Source of the DNA: Maridesulfovibrio sp.
GTDB taxonomy: Bacteria; Desulfobacterota; Desulfovibrionia; Desulfovibrionales; Desulfovibrionaceae
NCBI RefSeq assembly: GCF_963666665.1
Contig: NZ_OY762999.1
Span: forward strand, 3,754,001 to 3,818,000
Length of the DNA: 64,000 nt
Direction: 5' to 3'
Shown here: piece after piece, positions 1 to 8,722 of the stretch
Numbering within the stretch: position 1 is the first letter of the stretch
Layout of the letters: every line of letters begins with the position of its first letter
Program-made: the position numbers and the translations under genes
The notes under the pieces: model-generated
What the model was told of the DNA's origin: nothing
The model's input: only the letters and a program-made list of their open reading frames with translations
Databases searched by the model: none

Positions 1-1
1 T

Positions 2-601
2 ACTGCCGAGAGCGATAATGTACAGGTTAAACACATGGTCTACGGTGGTCTTGCTATCGGTGATGAAAAGATCGTTTCTCCGGTTTCCATCGTAGTTTTC
101 GGTGGCGGTGTTTATCAGGCTGCTGAAGCAGATGCATCCAAGACCGGTGAAGCTGTAACCGTGGATTTTGTTGAACCTAAAGTTTCCATCAAGTGCATTG
201 ACCGTCAGCCCAAGCAGGGCAGCAGTGTCGACCTGAACAAGGCAAAACGCATTGTAGCTATCGGACGCGGTATATCCAAGCAGGAAGACATGAAACTTGC
301 AGAAGAGCTTTGTGCAGCTATTGAAGCTGAACTGGGCTGTTCTCGTCCTATTGCTGAAGGCGAAAAGTGGATGGAGCACGAGCGTTACATCGGTATTTCC
401 GGTGTTATGCCCAAGCCGGAACTCTATCTTGCACTGGGTATTTCCGGTCAGGTCCAGCACATGGTCGGTGCTAACGGCTCTCAGACCATTGTTGCTGTGA
501 ACAAGGATAAGAATGCACCTATCTTTGATTATGCCGACTACGGCATCGTTGGCGACCTTTATACTGTAGTTCCTGCACTGGTTGACGCTTTCAAAAGCTA
601 G
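2..601 (+). CDS. etfA: Electron transfer flavoprotein alpha subunit (EtfA/FixB), 5'-truncated by window edge
   Basis: C-terminal about 199 residues of an ETF alpha subunit; the frame is open from base 2, so the true start lies upstream of the window. The visible part contains the FAD-binding domain hallmark: GRGISKQEDMKLAEEL, then PKPELYLALGISGQVQHMVG, then a conserved C-terminal segment ending in VPALVDAFKS. ETF alpha binds FAD and, with the beta subunit (expected just upstream), passes electrons from dehydrogenases to an ETF:quinone oxidoreductase. The partners fixC and fixX lie 2.4 kb downstream on the same strand, separated by a symporter gene, so this is probably one Fix-type electron-transfer branch. 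FixB rather than a generic EtfA is inferred from that context. Confidence 0.9.
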   Translation, partial: TAESDNVQVKHMVYGGLAIGDEKIVSPVSIVVFGGGVYQAAEADASKTGEAVTVDFVEPKVSIKCIDRQPKQGSSVDLNKAKRIVAIGRGISKQEDMKLAEELCAAIEAELGCSRPIAEGEKWMEHERYIGISGVMPKPELYLALGISGQVQHMVGANGSQTIVAVNKDKNAPIFDYADYGIVGDLYTVVPALVDAFKS

Positions 602-623
602 TTAGTTTGAAAGCGTCAGGAGG

Positions 624-656
624 GACCTCCTTCTCCGCCATAGTTGGAGGTCTTCC
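624..656 (+). terminator. Possible weak terminator after etfA
   Basis: GACCTCC (624-630) and GGAGGTC (646-652) form a 7-bp stem with a 15-base loop shortly after the etfA stop. It is followed only by TTCC rather than a clean T run, so this may be a weak terminator or an mRNA 3' stabiliser. Confidence 0.4.
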
Positions 657-1052
657 TTGCTGCTGCCGGGAAGAGGATTCAAAAAGTAAGTATCATATCA
701 GGACGGCAATCCTATCAATACATACTAATAACCGACATCTTTGCACTCGACCATTCCCTTAAACTCCATAGCGTCCCGCCGGTTAGTGACGGAAGGACGG
801 AGTCGAAATGCAAATGAATCTTTATCCGGAGTAGCAGATTATAGTCAGGAACATCCTGTTGGTTCTTCATCATCACATAGAATAAGGCTCGTTGTGATGA
901 TGAAGAACCTTATAGGGATGATTAAGGGAAAATGAGCTTTTTGATTTCAGGTAGGTATTTAGTTTTTTATTAAGGGCGGGTTGGAATAATGTTTTAATAT
1001 CTCTTGCTGCTGTTCTCTATTAAAGTAAGAGCGGGAAGTATGGGTCAGCAGT
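657..1052. other. Intergenic stretch with no convincing gene
   Basis: About 400 bases between etfA and the next gene. A short open frame around 741-935 has no recognisable protein character and no ribosome binding site, and is taken as chance. The only conspicuous structure is the perfect 17-bp inverted repeat at 861-909. The promoter for the symporter operon presumably lies here, but no strong -35/-10 or -24/-12 match was found. Confidence 0.5.
861..909. repeat. Perfect 17-bp inverted repeat with 15-base loop
   Basis: The arm GGTTCTTCATCATCACA at 861-877 is the exact reverse complement of 893-909; the loop is 878-892. No T run follows on either strand, so it is not a typical intrinsic terminator. 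A structured leader or a remnant of a mobile repeat are alternatives; neither is supported further. Confidence 0.7.
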
Positions 1053-1079
1053 ATGCAGGGATGGAAACAGGGGTGTGTT

Positions 1080-1205
1080 ATGGGTGAAATTATCTTTTCT
1101 TTATTTATAGGGTTGTGTCTCGTTGCAGTCGGCCTTTTTATGAATTGGACCTTAACGCGTGAACAGCGAGCGCATGAACAACTGAAGACGCGTCAGCAGG
1201 GGTAA
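1080..1205 (+). CDS. 41-residue membrane protein, probable symporter small accessory protein
   Basis: Small gene of 41 codons, four bases upstream of the symporter start. The product has one predicted membrane helix (about residues 4-22: IIFSLFIGLCLVAVGLFM) and a short basic/polar tail rich in Gln, Arg and Glu (REQRAHEQLKTRQQ). Tiny single-helix proteins encoded directly before SSS-family carriers are known as symporter accessory subunits, as YhdT is for PanF. The role here is inferred from position and topology only. A purine-rich CAGGGG lies upstream. An in-frame ATG at 1053 would add nine residues, but it has a poorer ribosome binding site. Confidence 0.65.
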   Translation: MGEIIFSLFIGLCLVAVGLFMNWTLTREQRAHEQLKTRQQG

Positions 1206-1209
1206 TACT

Positions 1210-2829
1210 ATGAGTATTTACACTATTGGCGTTCTTATCTGCATATTTATCTATATGCTGATCGGTACCTACGCAGGCCGAAAAGTTAAAAATGTCGAGG
1301 ATTATTACGTGTGCGGACGTAATGCCCCGACTCTTATGATCGCCGGAACCATGTTCGCGTCAATGCTGAGTACGAACGGTTTCATGGGTGATACAGCGTA
1401 TTGTTTCGGCGGCAACATTACAACCATGATTCTGATCAATGCGCTGTGTGCATGCGGGTATGTACTCGGACCTTTGTTCTTTGGACGTTATCTAAGGCGT
1501 GCTGAAGTGAACACCATGCCGTCTTATTTCTGGCAGCGGTTCAACAGTAAGCGAATTCGTCGTTTTGCAGGAATTACAACCGTAATTTCCTTGTCCGCAT
1601 ATCTTCTTAGTGTAATTCAGGGAACCGGGATGCTTATGGAAACCCTGACCGGTTACCATCGCATTTCATGCCTCCTGATATCGTGGTTCTGCATCACTCT
1701 CTTCACATTCTATTCCGGTTCGCGTGGTGTGGTCATTACTGACACCTTGATGTGCATCTTCTTTCTCGGTGCAACCATTGTTGCTGGTCCTTTTGTCTTT
1801 GATGCCGCAGGAGGCTTGAACAATTTGCTTACCATTCTGGTTGCATCGCCTGAGACTCCCGCAGGACTGCTTGATTTCCATGGCAATACAGGCGGAAGTT
1901 CCAGAATGGATATCGTGATGTATGCGGTCACCATGGGAGTGGTCTGGATGCTGGCTGTCGGCGTCAGCCCTTGGCAGGCAGGGCGCAACATGATGGCAAG
2001 GAATGAACATGTTATCTTTCGATCCGGTGTGATTTCAGCTTTTCTTACTGTATTCTTCCTTCTCTATCTCTACCTGATCGCAATCAGCCTTATCCCACTT
2101 AATCCAAATATTGATCAGCCGGAGAAAGTCCTTATCTGGGCCGCTTTTGAGGTCATGCCGCAATTGATAGGGGTTGTACTTCTGACCGGGATTATGACCG
2201 CAGGCCTGTCTTCTGCTTCCACCTTCCTCTCGGTAGTGAGTTTCAGCATGTCCAGTGATGTCTTGGATATCGATTTCAAGAGTGAAGCGGCGCAGCTGAA
2301 ATTCACCAGATTTGTTGTTCTGGGCGTCGGGTTGATAGCTCTTGGCTTTGCATGCATGGGTTTTTCGACCATCCGCATTACAACATGGTTTGCCAGTACC
2401 ATTATCGCTTCCTCGTGGGGGGTAGTGGCAATCTCCAGTGTCTGGAGTGACAAGCTGACCGAACGTGGAGCCTATTATTCCATGGTAGGTGGGTTCTTCG
2501 GTTACCTGATTTCCAAGAGTCTTAAGGAGTTGGCCGGTGTCCCGCTCAATAACTTCTTCGATCCCTTTTTTATTGGCCTTGTCGTTAGCGCAGTGATGGC
2601 TGTGCTGGGTTCTAAGGGACAAAGCAGAACAGAAGAGGAAATCAGTTTCCATGCCAAGCTCCATCAGATTCCAGCCTCAGAAACCCTTGCTTCCGACTAT
2701 AGGTGTGACAGGGTGTTTGGATGGGGACTTGTGGCTGCGGGCGTCGTCGTTTCCGTCTTCTTAATTTATTATTGGGCAGTGCCCTACAATTATCTCAAGG
2801 GTGCTGACTTATTGTCTTATCTTAAATAG
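1210..2829 (+). CDS. Sodium:solute symporter (SSS family)
   Basis: 539-residue polytopic membrane protein with the SSS pattern: an N-terminal helix, then VEDYYVCGRNAPTLMIAGT (the family's DFFLAGR-like segment), MLSTNGFMGD in helix 1, and helices throughout to the end. It probably cotransports an organic solute with Na+; the substrate cannot be read from the sequence. It starts right after the 41-residue helper gene and sits between etfA and fixC. The transported compound may therefore feed an ETF-linked dehydrogenation, which is inference. The C-terminal soluble insert (about residues 470-500) is hydrophilic. Confidence 0.85.
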   Translation: MSIYTIGVLICIFIYMLIGTYAGRKVKNVEDYYVCGRNAPTLMIAGTMFASMLSTNGFMGDTAYCFGGNITTMILINALCACGYVLGPLFFGRYLRRAEVNTMPSYFWQRFNSKRIRRFAGITTVISLSAYLLSVIQGTGMLMETLTGYHRISCLLISWFCITLFTFYSGSRGVVITDTLMCIFFLGATIVAGPFVFDAAGGLNNLLTILVASPETPAGLLDFHGNTGGSSRMDIVMYAVTMGVVWMLAVGVSPWQAGRNMMARNEHVIFRSGVISAFLTVFFLLYLYLIAISLIPLNPNIDQPEKVLIWAAFEVMPQLIGVVLLTGIMTAGLSSASTFLSVVSFSMSSDVLDIDFKSEAAQLKFTRFVVLGVGLIALGFACMGFSTIRITTWFASTIIASSWGVVAISSVWSDKLTERGAYYSMVGGFFGYLISKSLKELAGVPLNNFFDPFFIGLVVSAVMAVLGSKGQSRTEEEISFHAKLHQIPASETLASDYRCDRVFGWGLVAAGVVVSVFLIYYWAVPYNYLKGADLLSYLK

Positions 2830-2962
2830 GAAAAGCCAGCCTTAACAGGCAGAAATTATTGGGAATAGATCGCTTCTCTCCTTTTTGTTCAACGGAGAGG
2901 GCTCCCTTCACTCAACCCAAAAACATCTCAGAGGCCCCTCCGGCCATGTATGAGGTATCGTT

Positions 2963-4249
2963 ATGTCTGAAGACAAATTTGATGTAATTATTGTTGGAGC
3001 AGGGCTTGCCGGCTGCACCAGTGCTTACCTTCTGGCTCAGGCCGGTCTGGAAATACTGGTTATTGAACGCGGCAACTTTGCCGGAGCAAAGAACATGACC
3101 GGCGGCAGGCTCTATGGCCACAGTCTGGAAAAGATATTCCCCAACTTTGCAGAGGAAGCCCCGGTAGAGCGTTGTATTGTTCACGAAAAGGTTTCTTTTA
3201 TGGACGAAAGCGGCAGCGCAACCATGGATTACGCTTCTCCGAAATCCGAAAATCCTGCGGACCGTTCTTATTCCGTCCTGCGTTCGAAATTTGACCAGTG
3301 GCTCGCAGATAAGGCTGAATCAGCCGGAGCCAGCATTGTTCCCGGTATCCGTGTGGACGACCTCATTGTTCGTGACGGCAAGGTCTGTGGTGTTGTCGCA
3401 GCGGGCGAAGAGATGGAAGCCGATATGGTCATTCTGGCCGATGGCGTAAATTCCATCCTCGGTGAGAAGCTGGGTATGGTTGATAAGGTCACTCCCCACC
3501 ATTGTGCAGTAGGCGTTAAGGAAGTGATCCAGCTTTCCAAGCAGCAGATTAATGACCGTTTCGGTTGTGCTGACGATGAAGGCGCAGCATGGCTGTTCGC
3601 CGGGGCTCCTTCTGACGGGCAGATGGGTGGCGGTTTTATTTATACCAACGAGGACACCCTCTCTCTCGGTCTCGTATTCGGTCTGCACAACATTGAAAAA
3701 GTGGGCAAATCTATTCCCCAGATGCTGGAGGATTTCAAGAACCATCCCACAGTCAAGCCTCTGGTTGAGGGCGGCAAGCAGATTGAATATTCCGCCCATG
3801 TTGTACCTGAAGGCGGTTACGGCATGATTCCGAAAATGGTTGGCGACGGCGTAATTATTGCCGGTGATGCAGCCGGATTGTGCCTGAACGTCGGTTACAC
3901 CGTGCGCGGCATGGACCTCGCTATTGCTTCCGGTGAAGCTGCAGCCAAGGCTGTCATTGCTGCTAAGGAAAAAGGCGATTTCAGCGAAAGCGGATTGTCT
4001 TCCTACACCGCAGCGCTCGAGGACAGTTTCATCATGGAAGATATGAAACTCTATCAGAATCTTCCTGACTTTCTGGATAACACCCGTATGTATAACGAGT
4101 ATCCGGCTTTGGTGACCGGGGTAATGAAAGACCTCTTCACTATTAACGGTCCCTGCATGCCCCTGCGCAAAATGGTCCTGCCCCATTTGAAGAAGGTCGG
4201 ATTCCTGAACCTGCTTAAAGACGGCTTCAAAGGAGTGAAATCAATATGA
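2963..4249 (+). CDS. fixC: FixC-type ETF:quinone oxidoreductase flavoprotein
   Basis: 428-residue FAD-dependent oxidoreductase. The N-terminal Rossmann motif is VIIVGAGLAGCTSAYLLA (about residues 9-26), followed by VIERG. A C-terminal FAD contact, GVIIAGDAAGLCLNVG, is typical of FixC/ETF-QO and geranylgeranyl-reductase-like flavoproteins. FixC takes electrons from the FixAB (EtfBA) heterodimer and, with the ferredoxin-like FixX, passes them to quinone or a ferredoxin. Its last codons overlap the fixX start, indicating translational coupling. No membrane helix is evident. Confidence 0.9.
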   Translation: MSEDKFDVIIVGAGLAGCTSAYLLAQAGLEILVIERGNFAGAKNMTGGRLYGHSLEKIFPNFAEEAPVERCIVHEKVSFMDESGSATMDYASPKSENPADRSYSVLRSKFDQWLADKAESAGASIVPGIRVDDLIVRDGKVCGVVAAGEEMEADMVILADGVNSILGEKLGMVDKVTPHHCAVGVKEVIQLSKQQINDRFGCADDEGAAWLFAGAPSDGQMGGGFIYTNEDTLSLGLVFGLHNIEKVGKSIPQMLEDFKNHPTVKPLVEGGKQIEYSAHVVPEGGYGMIPKMVGDGVIIAGDAAGLCLNVGYTVRGMDLAIASGEAAAKAVIAAKEKGDFSESGLSSYTAALEDSFIMEDMKLYQNLPDFLDNTRMYNEYPALVTGVMKDLFTINGPCMPLRKMVLPHLKKVGFLNLLKDGFKGVKSI

Positions 4250-4533
4250 GTAATCCGGTAAACGTTGACGTCAAACTGGGCGTGAACAAATTTTTTGTCG
4301 ACGAAGGAAATCCACATATCGAACTGGTAGAGAATCCTGATCCCAAGGAGTTCGCCAAACTGGAAGCTGCATGCCCTGCCGGACTTTATAAGAAGGACGA
4401 CAACGGCAATATCCATTTTGATTATGCAGGCTGTCTGGAATGCGGTACCTGTCGTATTCTGTGCGGTAAAACCATTCTGAAAAGATGGGAATATCCTAAC
4501 GGAACTTTCGGCATCGAATTCCGTTTCGGTTAA
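4246..4533 (+). CDS. fixX: FixX-type ferredoxin-like protein
   Basis: 95-residue ferredoxin-like partner of FixC, overlapping the fixC stop by four bases (ATGA). The Cys pattern is ACPAGLY near residue 45 and then CLECGTCRILCG near residues 65-76, matching the 4Fe-4S ligand set of FixX and of the C-terminal domain of ETF:ubiquinone oxidoreductase. It should accept electrons from FixC in the ETF pathway. Confidence 0.9.
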   Translation: MSNPVNVDVKLGVNKFFVDEGNPHIELVENPDPKEFAKLEAACPAGLYKKDDNGNIHFDYAGCLECGTCRILCGKTILKRWEYPNGTFGIEFRFG

Positions 4534-4680
4534 TTCGTCTATAAATTAAAAGTACCAAAAACATGCGAGTGTGCGAATAGCCATATCCTCACTTGTAGGT
4601 CCATGGACAATCCTGCGTCAGGCTGCTGAATCCCTTTATCCGGCTGACTGGCGAGTTGTTGATTGTCTCATGGTCTTCCT

Positions 4681-4718
4681 AAAGCCGGCAACGTTAACCA
4701 ACGTTGTCGGCTTCTTTC
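4681..4718 (+). terminator. Hairpin before yhdT-panF (terminator or attenuator)
   Basis: A 14-bp stem (4682-4695 with 4700-4713, one G-T wobble) and loop AACC, followed by CTTCTTTC. It may end the fixCX transcript or attenuate readthrough into yhdT-panF. The T tract is interrupted. Confidence 0.55.
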
Positions 4719-4768
4719 AAAAAGAATGGAAGAGCTTGGTTGGTTTTGTAGGTCTAAGAGGGGATTTA

Positions 4769-5089
4769 ATGAAAGAGCAAGTGCAGGACCCGCGTTTTAA
4801 GCAGGCTGATAAAGAAGCCCTGTTCGCGTTGGGAGCCTATGTAATATATTTTATCTGGTGGTATGTTTGTGCCTACGGCATGGGGAGCGGTGATCCCGAT
4901 AATTATTCCTATGTTTTCGGTCTGCCGGAATGGTTTTTCTACAGTTGTATTGTCGGCTACCCCCTTATTACGATTCTCCTCTGGCTGCTTGTGCATTTCA
5001 AATTCAAACATATGCCGCTTGATTCCGAGTCTCCTTCAACGAATGAAGAAGACAAAACCGTGAACGCTGCGCCGATGGGGAAAGAGTAA
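4769..5089 (+). CDS. yhdT: YhdT/DUF997 family small membrane protein, PanF companion
   Basis: 106-residue protein with two hydrophobic helices (AYVIYFIWWYVCAYG and a C-terminal FFYSCIVGYPLITILLWLLV) and a charged tail. It lies two bases upstream of panF, the usual arrangement in which YhdT family proteins precede the pantothenate symporter. The start at 4769 is preceded by GAGGGG; longer readings of the frame from 4571 run through the hairpin at 4681 and lack a ribosome binding site. A role as symporter accessory subunit is inferred from family context. Confidence 0.8.
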   Translation: MKEQVQDPRFKQADKEALFALGAYVIYFIWWYVCAYGMGSGDPDNYSYVFGLPEWFFYSCIVGYPLITILLWLLVHFKFKHMPLDSESPSTNEEDKTVNAAPMGKE

Positions 5090-5091
5090 AA

Positions 5092-6561
5092 ATGTCTGCC
5101 AATATTACCACTATTGTTCCTGTTATCGGCTATCTGGCCCTCTCTTTTGCTGTGGCTCTGTGGGCCCGGAAAAAGAGCGAAGGGCGTGTTTCATCGCAGG
5201 GTTTTATTGAGGATTATTTCATAGGCGGCCGTTCCATGGGAGGCTTTGTGCTGGCTATGACCATCATCGCCAGCTACACCAGCGCCAGCAGTTTTGTGGG
5301 CGGTCCCGGAGTTGCCTATCGTCTCGGCCTGAGCTGGGTATTGCTGGCAATGATTCAGGTGCCCACCACCTTCCTGACTCTCGGCATTCTCGGTAAGCGT
5401 TTCGCTATCATGGCCCGCAAGACTGAGTCGGTGACCATTACCGATTATCTCCGCGCCCGTTACAAAAGCGATGCTGTGGTCATCCTTTGTTCCGTGGCCC
5501 TGATCCTCTTTTTCATGGCGGCCATGCTCGCACAGTTTATCGGCGGAGCACGTCTTTTCCAGACTGTGACAGGCTATCCATACATTGTCGGGCTGATGTT
5601 GTTCGGTGTCAGTGTGGTTCTCTATACTGCTGTCGGCGGTTTTAGGGCCGTTGTGTTGACCGATGCCATTCAAGGTATTGTTATGGTTGTAGCTGTTGTC
5701 GTTATTCTGCTGGCTGTAATCAAGGCCGGCGGCGGCATGGAAAAATGTATTTCGTCTCTGAAAGCTATTGATCCTGGACTGATCACTCCCACCGGGCCGA
5801 AGGATGCCGTTCCCCAACCTTTCACCCTTTCATTCTGGGTGTTGGTAGGGATCGGCATCCTCGGTCTACCGCAGACCACGCAGCGGTGTATGGCTTACAA
5901 AGATTCGAAAGCCATGCACAACGCTATGGTTATCGGAACCTTGCTGATCGGGTTCATGATCCTTTGCGCGCACCTTGCCGGAACCCTTGGACGTGCCGTG
6001 CTTCCGGATTTACCCGCAGGTGACTTGGCGATGCCCAGCCTGATTGTGGAGCTGCTTTCTCCGGTCTGGGCGGGTGTCTTCATTGCAGGCCCGCTTGCCG
6101 CCATTATGTCCACGGTTGATTCCATGCTTCTGCTTGTTTCAGCTGCCATCATTAAGGATTTATACATTCATTACAGGCTGAAGGGAGATGCATCCCGTAT
6201 GACTCTCGGCGGGCTTAAAAAAGCAAGTTTGATCAGCACTGTTGTTATCGGGATGATGGTTTTTGTGGCAGCCATAGAACCGCCGGATCTTCTTGTCTGG
6301 ATCAATCTGTTTGCTTTTGGCGGTTTGGAGGCTGTTTTTCTTTGTCCCATTGTCTTGGGTCTTTATTGGGAAAGGGCTAATGCTACCGGGGCTGTTGCTT
6401 CGATCTTGTGCGGAACCGGTTCCTTCATAGCCTTGACCATTATGAAGCCTGCTATGGGTGGTGTGCATGCCATTGTGCCGACTATCTTGGTGGCTATTTT
6501 GATCTTTGTAGCCGGTTCGTACATTGGTCATGCGACTGTGCCGGCCAAGCAGCATTCGTAA
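5092..6561 (+). CDS. panF: Sodium/pantothenate symporter PanF
   Basis: 489-residue SSS carrier, close in length to E. coli PanF (483). It shares distinctive PanF blocks: EDYFIGGRSMGGFVLAMT, SASSFVGGPGVAYRLGLSWV, QFIGGARLFQTVTG, LYTAVGGFRAVVLTDAIQG, ALGR-like AGTLGRAVLPDL, PLAAIMSTVDSMLLL and NLFAFGGLEAVFLCP. It imports pantothenate with Na+ across the inner membrane for CoA synthesis. It is coupled to yhdT upstream and ends at a strong terminator. Confidence 0.92.
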   Translation: MSANITTIVPVIGYLALSFAVALWARKKSEGRVSSQGFIEDYFIGGRSMGGFVLAMTIIASYTSASSFVGGPGVAYRLGLSWVLLAMIQVPTTFLTLGILGKRFAIMARKTESVTITDYLRARYKSDAVVILCSVALILFFMAAMLAQFIGGARLFQTVTGYPYIVGLMLFGVSVVLYTAVGGFRAVVLTDAIQGIVMVVAVVVILLAVIKAGGGMEKCISSLKAIDPGLITPTGPKDAVPQPFTLSFWVLVGIGILGLPQTTQRCMAYKDSKAMHNAMVIGTLLIGFMILCAHLAGTLGRAVLPDLPAGDLAMPSLIVELLSPVWAGVFIAGPLAAIMSTVDSMLLLVSAAIIKDLYIHYRLKGDASRMTLGGLKKASLISTVVIGMMVFVAAIEPPDLLVWINLFAFGGLEAVFLCPIVLGLYWERANATGAVASILCGTGSFIALTIMKPAMGGVHAIVPTILVAILIFVAGSYIGHATVPAKQHS

Positions 6562-6585
6562 AGTTTAATTTTATATTACAGATGA

Positions 6586-6623
6586 AGCCCAAGCCTGACT
6601 GGCAGTCAGGCTTGGGCTTTTTT
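6586..6623 (+). terminator. Intrinsic terminator after panF
   Basis: A perfect 15-bp stem (6586-6600 with 6604-6618, loop GGC) followed by TTTTT. Confidence 0.9.
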
Positions 6624-6627
6624 CTGT

Positions 6628-6664
6628 CCAAAAAGAGTGCCCATCGTGAAGGATGGGCACTCTT
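6628..6664 (-). terminator. Intrinsic terminator of the minus-strand DMT permease
   Basis: The 13-bp stem AAGAGTGCCCATC (6633-6645) with 6652-6664. Read on the minus strand it ends in a T run (complement of AAAAA at 6630-6634). Confidence 0.8.
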
Positions 6665-6724
6665 GCAAGAGGAGGGAAGTTCGTTTCGATTGATGGTCGG
6701 GGGTCTGATTATTCAATCCCGGTA

Positions 6725-7690
6725 TTATGGTCGATGCGCATAGTTTGAGGTGGGTTGTATGGTAGGTTTTACACACACAGACTGGTATACCGCCCGGGGT
6801 GTAGGCGGTTGAGGCTTCCGGAATCTTTTCAGGGCACGAAACGAAATGCTGCTGAAGACAGCACCTGCAAGGGCTATCCCTCCTCCTAAAATTGCGAGTA
6901 TGGGTGGAATTTCTCCCAGCCAGACATACCCGACTACAAGTGCCATCACTGGGATGGTGTATTGAGATATTACTATTTTGGATACATCTGCCTTGGAAAC
7001 TCCGTAGGTCCACAAGGCATATGGTATTGCGGTTCCGAACACTCCGAGATGTACGGTTGCTGCGATAGAGTGCCATGAGGCTGCTGCGATCTGATCCGGC
7101 AGTCCGGGCAGGTAAAAGCAGAGCAGTATGGTTCCGGTTACCATTGTATAAGTGGTATATTCGTACGCAGTATATTTTTTGAAAAACGGTTTTTGCAACA
7201 CGATATAAATACTGTCGGATATGGCTGCGAGCAGGACAAACAGGGCCCCTATGTTCAGGCTGATGCCGCCTCCTTCGCCGAATGAGATGATTCCGATGCC
7301 TACCATACTGATGAACAGCCCTACATATGTTCGCGGTGAGACCTTTTCCTTGAGGGTGATTACAGCGAGTATTGTCGCAAAGACCGGGACCGTGGCAATT
7401 ATGAAGCTGGTTGATCCCGCGCTGATCAGAGACTCCCCATGGTTGATGGCCAGACTGAATGCCGTGTAGCCGAGAAATCCATGGAGGAATAGTGCGGGGA
7501 TATCTTTAATGTGTGGCATGCGCACCTTTGCCCAAGGGGCGTAGAGCAGCATCGCTAGGGATGCCAGAATAAATCTGAACACGGCAAGGTGTTCGGGGCT
7601 GAAGTCTTGCAGGGCGGCCCGGATGCCTACAAAGCAACTGCTCCATAGAATCATTGCAAGACCGACCGCAATATATACGGGATTTATCAT
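6725..7690 (-). CDS. EamA/DMT family permease
   Basis: 321 residues with ten predicted membrane helices in two five-helix repeats: MINPVYIAVGLAMILWSSCFVG opens the first EamA repeat and LNIGALFVLLAAISDSIYIVL the second. This is the drug/metabolite transporter pattern; such proteins often export amino acids or metabolites. The C-terminal 35 residues (RALKRF onward) form a basic, Pro-rich cytoplasmic tail. It is monocistronic with its own terminator, divergent from the GDSL gene. Substrate unknown. Confidence 0.85.
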   Translation of the reverse strand: MINPVYIAVGLAMILWSSCFVGIRAALQDFSPEHLAVFRFILASLAMLLYAPWAKVRMPHIKDIPALFLHGFLGYTAFSLAINHGESLISAGSTSFIIATVPVFATILAVITLKEKVSPRTYVGLFISMVGIGIISFGEGGGISLNIGALFVLLAAISDSIYIVLQKPFFKKYTAYEYTTYTMVTGTILLCFYLPGLPDQIAAASWHSIAATVHLGVFGTAIPYALWTYGVSKADVSKIVISQYTIPVMALVVGYVWLGEIPPILAILGGGIALAGAVFSSISFRALKRFRKPQPPTPRAVYQSVCVKPTIQPTSNYAHRP

Positions 7691-7876
7691 TATTTAACCT
7701 GACTGCTGTAAAATTATTTCGTTCAATATTTAATGTCAGGCGTTCTCACTGCTTGATTTACTTAGGAATAGACGTATTGGGTTGCTTTCCAAAATTAACG
7801 CACGACATTTTTACTTCCAGAACGAAAAGAATCATGCCATAATAAATAATCATGATCAAGTTTTTAGGAGCGATTA

Positions 7877-8644
7877 ATGAAGCGAATTTTGACATTCGGA
7901 GATAGTTTTTCCGACAACGGTTTCAGCAACGGTTGCGGGTACAACCGATTAAGTAACGGCAGGGTCTGGGTAGAATATCTTGGGGAATTGCTGGGAGCAT
8001 CCCTTGAAGACCGCGCATGGTGCGGAGCAACTTCCGGCATGGGCAATGCCTCCGGCCCGAAAGATTGGTCCGGCCTGAGCTGGCAGGTAGATACATATCA
8101 GGCTGATGCTCAGAGCGGTGATGTCCTTTGCACTTTACTGATCGGTATTAATGATGTGTACGAAGGGAAAGGGGATGCTCAAGAAGTGGTGTCCAATACT
8201 CTCTCTGCCTTGGAAGTACTGGTGGGCAAGGGTGTACAGAATTTTCTGTTAGGCAGTGTCCCTGATATTTCCGACGCCCCTGCGTATATTCAGGAATATG
8301 CAGAAGTGAAAGGCAAGGTGCGGGATACAATTCTGGATATTAATTCCCGACTGAAGAGCGCTGTCTTCGGCCGTGATGGTTTTGCAGAGCTGCATCCTGC
8401 AGTAACTGTGAACTATTTTGATGCATATAAGACTTTCAAATCATTCGTCACGGATGGATTATTTAAGGTTACAGATAAGCCTTGGAATGGAACTTATACC
8501 GAGCCTCAAGACAGTGGATTTCTCTGGTGGGATGACTGGCACCCGATGACCGAAGCTCACCGGAAGCTGGCCTTTGCTGCCGTTGAAGTTTTGAAGCGCG
8601 GGAAACAAAGCTCCTACCATTCAAATATATTCAGCGAGATATAG
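7877..8644 (+). CDS. SGNH/GDSL-type hydrolase
   Basis: 255-residue esterase/lipase-like protein. Block I is TFGDSFSDNG (nucleophile Ser at residue 10), block III is LIGINDVY (the conserved Asn), and block V is WWDDWHPMTEAH (Asp and His of the triad). No signal peptide is visible, so it is probably cytoplasmic. It resembles the thermolabile-haemolysin/phospholipase side of the family, which acts on acyl esters, but the substrate is not determined. The ATG is preceded by TTTTTAGGAGCG. A terminator lies directly downstream. Confidence 0.85.
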   Translation: MKRILTFGDSFSDNGFSNGCGYNRLSNGRVWVEYLGELLGASLEDRAWCGATSGMGNASGPKDWSGLSWQVDTYQADAQSGDVLCTLLIGINDVYEGKGDAQEVVSNTLSALEVLVGKGVQNFLLGSVPDISDAPAYIQEYAEVKGKVRDTILDINSRLKSAVFGRDGFAELHPAVTVNYFDAYKTFKSFVTDGLFKVTDKPWNGTYTEPQDSGFLWWDDWHPMTEAHRKLAFAAVEVLKRGKQSSYHSNIFSEI

Positions 8645-8674
8645 CCGTTATCTGTTTTAATAATCGGCTGTTTT

Positions 8675-8722
8675 ACCGCTCCAGATATTCAATTACTGAA
8701 AATCTGGAGCGGTTTATTTTTA
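8675..8722 (+). terminator. Intrinsic terminator after the GDSL gene
   Basis: The 12-bp stem ACCGCTCCAGAT (8675-8686) with 8702-8713, followed by TTATTTTTATTT. It touches the end of the convergent gadB gene. Confidence 0.8.

Noticed and set aside
741..935. Open reading frame of 64 codons upstream of the symporter operon
   Set aside because: No ribosome binding site, low-complexity Arg/Ser content, and it spans the 17-bp inverted repeat.
2876..2899. CTCTCC/GGAGAG hairpin between the symporter and fixC
   Set aside because: A six-bp stem with no T run; too weak to call a terminator.
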